Assembly (NCBI GenBank): GCA_012032235.1
Contig: JAAURL010000002.1
Coordinates: 1-37,131 of the forward strand
From: Akkermansiaceae bacterium
Lineage (GTDB): Bacteria; Verrucomicrobiota; Verrucomicrobiia; Verrucomicrobiales; Akkermansiaceae
Direction: 5' to 3'
Length of the DNA stretch: 37,131 nucleotides
The position numbers and the translations under genes are program-made. The notes under the pieces were generated by a model, which had not been told where the DNA came from, did no database searches, and worked only from the letters and a program-made list of their open reading frames with translations. Below are positions 7,885 through 14,986 of the stretch, one piece after another (positions within the stretch are counted from its first letter, which is position 1; each line of letters begins with the position of its first letter).

Positions 7885-9134
7885 ATGCCCGAGCAAAAGA
7901 CAGCCCAGCTTGCCGAAGACCTCTTCCGTCGGGAAGCCGCGCAGATCGTGGCGACACTCACGGCGCAGCTTGGCACGCACCGCCTGGAACTCGCAGAAGA
8001 TGCGGTGCAGGAGTCACTCGTCCGTGCCTTGCAAACTTGGCCTTACCGCGGCATCCCGCAAAATCCTGCGGCGTGGCTCACCAAAACCGCTAAAAACTTC
8101 GCCCTGGATGCCCTGCGGCGTGAGCAAAATTGGCAGCACAAAGAAACCCAAATCACCACCGAGCAAGAACGCTGGCTCACTCAGGAAAATGAATCTACGA
8201 ACGAGGGAAACTTCGCCGATAGCACCCTGCGCTTAATCTTCGTTTGCATCCACCCGCAGCTTGCAATCGAGGCACAACTCGCGCTCGCGTTACGCATCGT
8301 TTGCGGGCTGAGTCCGGCAGAGATCGCAGCGGCATTTCTCACCCGTGAAGCGGCCATTTCAAAACGCCTCGTGCGCGCCCGCCAGCAAATCCGGGAGCTG
8401 CGCTTGCCCTTTGCCATGCCGGATAAAAGTGAGCTGACCGAACGCCTCGATGGGGTGCTGGCCACCTTGTATTTGCTTTTCAATGAAGGCTACAAAGCCT
8501 CGGCAGGGAGCCGCCTCATCCGTGAGGAATTATGCCACGAAGCCATCCGCCTCACACAGCTTCTGTGCGAGCATCCTGCCACCGCCCAGCCCCGCGCACT
8601 GGCTGCCCTCGCCTGATGTGTCTCAATGCCTCGCGGCTGCAAGCTCGTGTGAACACCCAGGGCGAAATGGTCCGCCTCCAAGATCAAGACCGCCGCCTCT
8701 GGGATGCCGCTCTGATCGCTCGCGGCATCCAAGCACTCGGCGCGGCATCCGTCGGTGAGTGCATCAGCAGCTACCACTTGGAAGCTGGAATCGCTGCCTG
8801 CCATTGCCTCGCCGCCGATGATGCAAGCACCGATTGGCAACAGATTCTAAATCTTTACGAGGCGTTGAGCCTTCTCAAGCCCTCGCCTATCGTAGCGATG
8901 AATCGCAGCGTGGCGGTGGCACGCATCCATGGCCCTCGAGCGGGCTTGGAAGCGTTGGAAAAAATCCCTGATCGGAAATCGCTCGAAACTCAGCATCTTT
9001 ACCATGCCATCCGTGCGAGCTTCATCGCAAAACTCTGTAACCCTGCCGAAGCGCGGGCAGCTTACCAACTCGCCGCTACGCTGGCGAAGTGCGAGGTCGA
9101 GCGAGATTTCCTGCAGGCCGAGGCAGAGTGCTAG
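7885..9134 (+). CDS. ECF42-type RNA polymerase sigma factor with C-terminal TPR-like domain (frameshifted)
   Basis: About 416 residues after correction. The sigma-2 region is RIVATLTAQLGTHRLELAEDAVQESLVRAL..WP; sigma-4 is ALRIVCGLSPAEIAAAFLTREAAISKRLVRARQQIRE. The long C-terminal extension (NEGYKAS, LMCLNASRLQARV, DQDRRLWDAALIARG, YHLEAGIAACH, LLKPSPIVAMNRSVAVA) is typical of ECF42, which carries TPR-like repeats instead of relying on an anti-sigma factor. The frame breaks at CC 8612-8613: adding one C turns ALA-stop into ALALMCLNASR. It closes an operon of YciI, DUF1428, VOC, AHSA1, SRPBCC and DUF1579 genes, so autoregulation of that operon is likely (inference). Confidence 0.9.
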
Positions 9135-9735
9135 CGACTGGATGAAGCCCTCAAGCGACGAAAGATGTGCGCGCGGAGCTGGTGGGCTGGAGGGTGAGGG
9201 TGCAAGAGCCGTTTGCTGAATCGAGTTGGCAAATAGCGGGTGTTGCCGAGTTGTTTTTGTGGTGTCTGACATCGGCACCTGAAACTATTAAAGCAGACTA
9301 TTTTAAACTAAAAGCAGACTCCTTTTATCAACTCTTCTCTCCGACGTCCGCTTCATTGAGGCAACACGGGCAGTGAGATAAATCAAATTTACCCAAAGTT
9401 TTTTGCCTTTCTTGGTTTTATAACATAACAACAGCGGTCTCCTTTTGTTAAAATCTACTGTTGTCTTCTTCGTGAGATTCACAACCTCAGTCATCTATTC
9501 CTAATGACGATAGACTGAATTATCAGGATTCTGTTAAGTCGTTTACCAAAAGCTCGTGCGTTCAAAAGTGAGTTTTAAATTTATACTTTTTCTGAACATC
9601 TGGTTGATTGAGGCATCGGTCGTATGCGTCATTTCTCGCAACAAAAAATTGAAATCGAGCTTTTGAATTCAATGGAATTCCTTGACCAACACCACGTGGC
9701 ACGATGCGATCTAATTTTGATCGTTGCCCAAATTC
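9135..9735. other. 600-bp AT-rich spacer with repeats, no gene seen
   Basis: No credible protein or tRNA is visible on either strand. It holds AAAGCAGACT at 9290-9299, the 19-bp repeat at 9311-9329 shared with 3143-3161, a diverged relative (GGTCTCCTTTTGTTAA, 9436-9451) and a hairpin ACAACAG/CTGTTGT (9428-9434, 9458-9464). Its composition is more AT-rich than its neighbours, suggesting a decayed mobile element. Confidence 0.5.
9311..9329 (+). repeat. second copy of the 19-bp IS-end-like repeat
   Basis: AAAGCAGACTCCTTTTATC is identical to 3143-3161, and a partial copy (AAAGCAGACT) sits 21 bp upstream at 9290. It is probably a terminal inverted repeat of the same IS family whose transposase remnant precedes the first copy. 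Confidence 0.6.
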
Positions 9736-10773
9736 ATGCGTGATTTTCTCCCAACTGACCGACCTGCATTGGTGCTTGCCCCGATGCAGGATGTCACCGA
9801 TTTGCCATTTATGCGGATCATCGCGCGTCGTGGTGCGCCGGATTGGTTCGTCACCGAGTATTTTCGTGTGTATCCAGATTCTTGCCTGAATCGCTACATC
9901 CTACGTTCCATTTCAGAAAATGAAACCGGGCGTCCGATTTTCGCACAATGATCGGACGCGATTTGCCGAGCCTGATTCACACTGCTAATGAGTTAGCGAA
10001 ATTTCCCATCGCGGGCATCGATCTGAACTTAGGATGCCCGGCGCCCATTGTGTGCCGAAAAGATGCGGGAGGAGGACTGCTGCGAAATCCCGAGACCGTC
10101 AATCGTCTCATCGGCTCATTGCGTGAAGCAATTTCAGGGAGATTCACGGTAAAAACACGTCTCGGTTACCACTCAGAAAATGAATTTCCTAAGCTGTTAG
10201 AAATTTTCCGCAGCCACGCGATTGATGGACTTACCATTCATGGTCGCACGGTGTTGGAGCGCTATCAGACTCCTGTGCATCCAGATTTTGTGAAAATGGC
10301 AGTAGAAACGATGGCATGTCCGGTCATCGCGAATGGCAATGTCATCGATGTGGAAACAGGCCTAGCTTACTTTGCTAAAACTGCGGCAGCTGGCCTGATG
10401 ATCGGCCGCGGCGCAATCCGGAATCCATGGATTTTTCACAGCTAATCGCTGCTTTTCTATCAAAAGAATCATTCCAGCCAACCTATCGCGATCTGTGGGA
10501 ATACGTGTTAGAACTTTATGATGAGATCGCCCGCGAGACTCCGAAATTTAATCCACTCTCCCATGTGCAGAGGATGAAAAAACGCTCGCCTACATCAGCC
10601 ATGGATTGGAAGGAGAGTTTGAATTCGATATGCGCCGCGCCAAAACGCCGGAAGATTTCACTAGCATTTGCAGTAAGCATCTGGATCATCACGCGCTACT
10701 TCCGTCTAAGCCACCGTTAGGCTCCAAGTTGTTTTGTGGCTTTGAAACGTTGAGTCAGTCCTTATCGATTTAA
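9736..10773 (+). CDS. dus: tRNA-dihydrouridine synthase (three frameshifts)
   Basis: FMN-dependent enzyme reducing uridines in tRNA D-loops. The reconstructed product (about 346 residues) has LVLAPMQDVTDLPFM (FMN loop), IDLNLGCPAP with the catalytic Cys in VCRKDAGGGLL, TVKTRLGY, LTIHGRT, VIANGNV and MIGRGAIRNPWIF. Frames change three times, each fixed by one added base: A at 9947-9948, T in 10432-10436, A in 10577-10582. The last frame then gives TLAYISHGLEGEFEFD and ends at TAA 10771. The ATG at 9736 fits the family N-terminus. The 3' end overlaps the convergent gene's stop by 2 nt. Whether it is DusA, B or C is unclear. Confidence 0.9.
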
Positions 10774-11180
10774 GATAACGTTTCTCCCATCTCTGGCATC
10801 GGCAAGATTTCTGATAGCTCGAAATCGATCACACAAAAACAACTTAGTTTCGCGGAGTAAGTGATATTCCGTGGCTCGGCATCCAGATGACGCACGCCGT
10901 ATTCGCGCTCCAACTTTGCGAAAAGTTGATCCGCTCTTTCTTTCGAAATCTGATCTGCAGGTTTTCCACAATTCGTCGAGACAAAATACAATTCCTCAGG
11001 ATGCTCTTCTAACAGCTTTGGCACGTAAGGACAGCCGCGTTCTTCTAGCACTTTTAGAGCTGCCACTTCTGTGGCGTAGCGTTTGTCCGCATCTGTTCCG
11101 CGCAGTTTTTTATGCACGTTTCCATAGAAATCGATTCGCACATTCGAGCGGATGCCATCTTTGAGCGGTTCGATTGCCAT
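10770..11180 (-). CDS. very small protein-kinase-like (RIO/APH-type) protein
   Basis: 136 residues with compressed kinase-fold marks: a possible nucleotide-binding Lys (NVHKKLRG, about 24-25), a helix-C-like Glu (RYATEVAALKVLEERG, Glu38), a hinge (ELYFVSTNCGKP), the catalytic-loop-like HLDAEPRNI (His98, Asp100, Asn105) and VIDFELSEI (Asp119 in the DFG place). A normal kinase C-lobe needs far more sequence, so this is a minimal or degenerate kinase. It lies 33 nt downstream of the flavoprotein gene on the same strand. The substrate is unknown, and activity is inferred only from motif spacing. Confidence 0.6.
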   Translation of the reverse strand: MAIEPLKDGIRSNVRIDFYGNVHKKLRGTDADKRYATEVAALKVLEERGCPYVPKLLEEHPEELYFVSTNCGKPADQISKERADQLFAKLEREYGVRHLDAEPRNITYSAKLSCFCVIDFELSEILPMPEMGETLS

Positions 11181-11213
11181 TGGGCACTAAACAAAGCGCG
11201 GTATCGCCTTTTG

Positions 11214-12410
11214 TCACGCCTTTGTTGCCAGCCATTCTACCGCAGATTTCGCCGCGTGCGTGGCGGAGGCGAAACATCCTTGCATCAAGTAGCCGCCGGT
11301 TGGCGCCTCCCAGTCGATCATTTCTCCCGCCAGAAAAATGCCAGGGAATTTTTCTAACATCAGATTGGGATCCAGCTCTCGCCAGCACACACCACCCGCG
11401 GAGGAAATTGCCTCGTCGATCGGCCGAGGTCGATTTAGCGTGATCACACAGTGTTTCGCTTCTTGCGCGAGGGAAGCAGCATCAGTCCATATTTTTCGCG
11501 AGAGAATCGCGTGGACTGGATCGCTGAGCTTCCACCGAACTTTTGCTTCAGCGAGGAAATCGCGTCGCACGGACTGCATCTTTGTCACGAGTTGTTCGTG
11601 AGTGAATGTCGGTTTAAAATCGATCGAAATTTCTGGATGTGGCATCGCCCGCAATACCGCACCGAGCTGATAGATCGCGCCGCCTTCTAGGCCGTAGTGC
11701 GTGACCATTAGCTCGCCGATGGCCGTGATCCCACCTGCACTGACATGGATGTTTTTCAGCGGCTTTCCCTCTGCAGCTGTTAGGATTCCTCCCGGCCATT
11801 CATGCTCCCAACCGCAGTTAGCTGGCGCTAACGGGTGACATGCGATGCCCATCTTTTCAAAGGCTGGGAGCCATGCCCCGTCTGAGCCAGTTTTTTTCCA
11901 TGATCCGCCACCTAGTGCGAAAATTACCACGTCCGCCGTGGCGGATTTTTCGTTAGAAAATTCGAGACGATACGGCGCTCCCGACTCCAGAGAGATCCAG
12001 CGGTGATTCATTTCGAAGCGCACGCCGAGACCGCGCAATCTTTCGATCCACCGCCTCAGCAAAGGAGCGGCTTTCATGGCCCGTGGATAAATTCTCCCGC
12101 TCGTCGCCTGGAAAGTTTCCACTCCCAGTTCTCCCGCCCAAGCACGCAACGCACTGGGCGGGAAATGATGAATCAGGCGCTCCCACATTTCTCCCGGCTG
12201 ATCGGGACCTGAATAACGTGTGACGAAGCGCTCAACCGATTCTCCATGTGTTAGATTCAGCCCGCCTTTTCCCGCGACTAGAAATTTCCTGCCCACAGAA
12301 GGTTTCCCATCGTAAAGCGTCACCTGCAAACCCGCAGCCGCTGCGACTTCCGCAGCACGCAAACCCGCAGGACCACCACCGATGACGGCGACTTGTGAAG
12401 AAGGGAGCAT
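11214..12410 (-). CDS. BaiN/HI0933-type NAD(P)/FAD-dependent oxidoreductase (TIGR03862-like)
   Basis: 398 residues. The N-terminal FAD fold is VAVIGGGPAGLRAAEVAAAAG (res 7-27), followed by the family's GRKFLVAGKGGLNLTH. The mid-protein ALGGGSWKKTGSDGAW and the late IFLAGEMIDWEAPTGGYLMQGCFASATHA complete the fold. This pattern is shared by HI0933/BaiN flavoproteins; the physiological substrate in most bacteria is unknown. The frame extends to 12485, but MLPSSQVAVIGG at 12410 is the natural start, and the extra upstream part covers a terminator hairpin. Likely co-transcribed with the kinase-like gene. Confidence 0.88.
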   Translation of the reverse strand: MLPSSQVAVIGGGPAGLRAAEVAAAAGLQVTLYDGKPSVGRKFLVAGKGGLNLTHGESVERFVTRYSGPDQPGEMWERLIHHFPPSALRAWAGELGVETFQATSGRIYPRAMKAAPLLRRWIERLRGLGVRFEMNHRWISLESGAPYRLEFSNEKSATADVVIFALGGGSWKKTGSDGAWLPAFEKMGIACHPLAPANCGWEHEWPGGILTAAEGKPLKNIHVSAGGITAIGELMVTHYGLEGGAIYQLGAVLRAMPHPEISIDFKPTFTHEQLVTKMQSVRRDFLAEAKVRWKLSDPVHAILSRKIWTDAASLAQEAKHCVITLNRPRPIDEAISSAGGVCWRELDPNLMLEKFPGIFLAGEMIDWEAPTGGYLMQGCFASATHAAKSAVEWLATKA

Positions 12411-12422
12411 GGACGAAGGAGC

Positions 12423-12457
12423 AAAAAAATCCCACCAAACCGGGAGGAATGATGGGA
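12423..12457 (-). terminator. Rho-independent terminator between the DUF6941 gene and the flavoprotein gene
   Basis: On the minus strand TCCCATC pairs with GGTGGGA (one G-T wobble), followed by seven T (12429-12423). It ends the DUF6941 transcript only 13 nt before the flavoprotein ATG, so the latter needs read-through or a promoter inside this spacer. Confidence 0.7.
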
Positions 12458-12485
12458 AATGGTTAGCAGAATTGACAGGGAGCAA

Positions 12486-12905
12486 TTATGCCATTTGCTG
12501 ATTTTCGTTCACGAGAACGATGCGCAGTGGCAAACGGACGAGGATTTCTCCGTCGCAGCCGATATCGATGGAGTAGATGCCATCTTGTTCGAAACGCAGA
12601 CCTTGTAAATTCATCACAATGTTGCGAGTCAGGAAAGGCATGTTCTTCGGAAGCTGGACTTCGAATTCTGGCTCGATCGGCATGTTGTTAGGATCCAGCG
12701 ACTCACCATCTTCGTTGATGATATTGATCGAAAGTTTGTGACGGCCGATGTCTTCTGGAGTGAAGCAGAAACGCATCGCCAATGTGCAAGATGGATGAAC
12801 CACTGGCACAGCACGAGCAGCGAGCGTGTCGAAAGTTCCAGAAATAACCAGCTTACCATTGTAGTCAGCAGCGAAGTCACAAAGAGTAGCAATTTGAATG
12901 TCCAT
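12486..12905 (-). CDS. DUF6941 family protein
   Basis: 139 residues: MDIQIATLCDFAADYNGKLVISGTFDTL is the typical opening of this uncharacterised bacterial family, followed by a beta-rich body (CTLAMRFCFTPEDIG, HKLSINIINEDG) and a YSIDIGCDGEILVRLPLRIVLV tail. The soluble beta-sandwich-like protein has no signal peptide. The frame reaches back to 12962, but the ATG at 12905 matches the family start. A terminator follows it. Function unknown. Confidence 0.8.
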   Translation of the reverse strand: MDIQIATLCDFAADYNGKLVISGTFDTLAARAVPVVHPSCTLAMRFCFTPEDIGRHKLSINIINEDGESLDPNNMPIEPEFEVQLPKNMPFLTRNIVMNLQGLRFEQDGIYSIDIGCDGEILVRLPLRIVLVNENQQMA

Positions 12906-13088
12906 GATGGATTGATGTAATGAATTAAAATGAGCCACACGTTTCGGCGTGCAGCAGCGCACTTGTCTGAAGAGATCCTAGCCCAGCGTAAAGCCCAAAG
13001 AGTTTTCGGGCCATTTCCGCTAATCCATCATCCTTTTTCAGTGTCCGCTGCAATGAGGCAATGCACGCCGCCGCCGCTACTCCCATCC

Positions 13089-13784
13089 TCATTTCCCATA
13101 TTTCTCCACCACTTGATTCCAGAAGGCGGGGAATTGCTTCACGGCATCGCGGCGGGTCGTGGTGACAAGGCGGCTACGATTCGGGTCGCCAAAAAGATTG
13201 GATTCCACGAGAGTCAACTTTACGACATTGCCATCTTCTTGTTGGCCCATGACGCCGTAAATGTAGCCAGTCCGGGCGTCCATACATAAGACGGTCAGTT
13301 TGGTGTTCTGTTTTCTGGTGCCGAGATCGAGAAGTCCTAAGGTAACGAGTTGTACAGGCGATAGATCGCGAGATGTGTCGGTCATCTGATCGCAGACGAG
13401 GATGATATCTAGGCCTAGAAATTTCGTATCGTGGATTAACTTCGCCCGCTTTGTCAGCACGTCGTTGAGTTGATGGTAATCTCCGGAGGAAACCATGGCG
13501 TTGATCGATTGCATGGAGCGGATATTGCCGCTTTTCGTTAGGTCGATGTTGGTGTTTCCAAAGTCCATCGCATCGGTGCGGCCTGTGGTTAGGATTCCAA
13601 TCGCCGATGGCGTGCGTAGATTCGGCCGCCCGCTGATGGTTGGGAATCCAGGCATTTGCGATAAGGTCTGCTGCGGAGTGCTGGGTATGGTTGTGGCATA
13701 ATCACCGCATGAGGCAAGCAGCACGAGGCCGAAAACGGGAAGCGATTTGGTAACAAGCTTTGTGAATTTGATTGGAGTATTCAT
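13089..13784 (-). CDS. hypothetical lipoprotein
   Basis: 231 residues with a lipoprotein signal: positive N-terminus, hydrophobic stretch (SLPVFGLVLLASC) and lipobox LASC with Cys26. The mature part (GLDIILVCDQMTDTSRDLSPVQ..., KLTVLCMDARTGYIYGVM, DAVKQFPAFWNQVV) is alpha/beta in character. The phrase MDARTGYIYG resembles strands seen in periplasmic proteins that assemble at the outer membrane, but I cannot place it in a family. It is divergent from the LysR gene, with 72 nt between starts, so that regulator may control it. Confidence 0.7.
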   Translation of the reverse strand: MNTPIKFTKLVTKSLPVFGLVLLASCGDYATTIPSTPQQTLSQMPGFPTISGRPNLRTPSAIGILTTGRTDAMDFGNTNIDLTKSGNIRSMQSINAMVSSGDYHQLNDVLTKRAKLIHDTKFLGLDIILVCDQMTDTSRDLSPVQLVTLGLLDLGTRKQNTKLTVLCMDARTGYIYGVMGQQEDGNVVKLTLVESNLFGDPNRSRLVTTTRRDAVKQFPAFWNQVVEKYGK

Positions 13785-13856
13785 GACAGGAAAATTTCAG
13801 CATTTTTTCCGTGATTGATCCAATCGATCATGCTGATGTATTTATCAGGATTTCCG

Positions 13857-14768
13857 ATGAACTCATTTCCCTGGTATGCCACTGAATTGTTCCTTCAAGT
13901 CTGCGAATCAGGAGGCCTATCAGCCGCATCGCGCTTTGGGAAAATAGGTATTTCTCAGCCAGCATTAAGCGCCCAGATGATGACGCTGGAGCAACATCTG
14001 GGAGTGAAGCTATTCCATCGCAAGCCCTTCGCTCTCACCACCGAGGGGAAATTATTTCAAGAAGAAGCACTGCGACTGCGTTCGCGCATGATTCTTTTGC
14101 GCGACTCACTGCACACAGAATCCGGCAAGCCATTGCGAATCGCAGCATCGGACCTAATCATCCGCGATTACTTGCCGCATTTGTTAAAGCAGATCGATGC
14201 TCCATCGCGCACGCGCCTAGTCTTGCGCGAAGCTCCGTCCCAGGATCTAGCCAGTCTAGTTCGTGATGGGGAAGCGGATCTTGCGATTGGATTGCTTTCC
14301 CGCTACGTTCATTCAGGCACGACGCCGTTGGTGGAAATCATCGCCCGTATGCCGTTGGTGCTATACGTTCCTCCCAGCCAAGTTAAGGTCGTAAAGGCGT
14401 GGCCAGATCTGATCCATTTGCTACAGCAAGCTGAAAAGCCCGGCTTAGTTTCTCTGCCACAGAACAGCTTATTGATACAGCACATTCACGCTTCACTACG
14501 TAAATCCGGCGTAGAATGGCATCCGACTTTGGAAGTATCTTCGTTGAGCCATGTTGAATCGTATGTCGATTTGGATTTCGGTTTTGGTTTTGGGATTTTA
14601 GCGCCACCAGCAAAATCCAAGCGTAGCAGTCGTCATGGCATCGAACTACCAAACGACTGTATCCCTGCACTCAATCTAGGAGTATGGCATACAGAGACTC
14701 TCGACCCTTTAGCCATTCGCCTGCTCTCTCTCATCAGGCGCTATGCCGATGAGAATTTGGGAAAGTGA
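13857..14768 (+). CDS. LysR-family transcriptional regulator
   Basis: 303 residues. The N-terminal winged HTH is classical: TELFLQVCESGGLSAASRFGKIGISQPALSAQMMTLEQHLGVKLFHR (about 7-53). The C-terminal effector domain (LRIAASDLIIRDYLPHLL..., GEADLAIGLLSRY) is a periplasmic-binding-protein fold. The ATG at 13857 is preceded by AGGA six bases upstream, one of the few Shine-Dalgarno-like sites in the window; an ATG at 13815 is less likely. The divergent lipoprotein gene is the obvious candidate target. The effector is unknown. Confidence 0.9.
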   Translation: MNSFPWYATELFLQVCESGGLSAASRFGKIGISQPALSAQMMTLEQHLGVKLFHRKPFALTTEGKLFQEEALRLRSRMILLRDSLHTESGKPLRIAASDLIIRDYLPHLLKQIDAPSRTRLVLREAPSQDLASLVRDGEADLAIGLLSRYVHSGTTPLVEIIARMPLVLYVPPSQVKVVKAWPDLIHLLQQAEKPGLVSLPQNSLLIQHIHASLRKSGVEWHPTLEVSSLSHVESYVDLDFGFGFGILAPPAKSKRSSRHGIELPNDCIPALNLGVWHTETLDPLAIRLLSLIRRYADENLGK

Positions 14769-14940
14769 AAAATCGAGATTTAGGCCGGGATTAAAAAGAA
14801 CTCGTCCGCCTAACAACTCAAGCGATGGAAAGGTTTCATCGATTTAAAAATCCCAGTCATCGAATTCGGCGAGGCTGAAGCGGAAGAAGCCGCGTCCATT
14901 CAGAAGTCAAAAGCCCGCGATTGGAGGGTCGATATAGACC

Positions 14941-14970
14941 GTGAATGCGGCCGGTTTCCCGGCCCTTCAC
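14941..14970 (-). terminator. hairpin after the large lipoprotein gene
   Basis: GTGAA-TGC-GGCCGG, loop TTTC, CCGGCC-C-TTCAC makes a strong stem 17 nt past the stop at 14987. There is no T-run, so it may be a weak or Rho-assisted terminator. The remaining spacer back to 14769 shows no gene. Confidence 0.5.
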
Positions 14971-14986
14971 TGATCAAGAAGCAGAA

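Noticed and set aside
9303-9494. 63-residue minus-strand ORF in the AT-rich spacer
   Set aside because: Lys/Leu-rich low-quality sequence over repeats, no recognisable domain or start context.
14769-14986. Possible gene fragment (KIPVIEFGEAEAEEAA reading) in the spacer after LysR
   Set aside because: Short, without start, stop context or a family I recognise; only the hairpin is supported.
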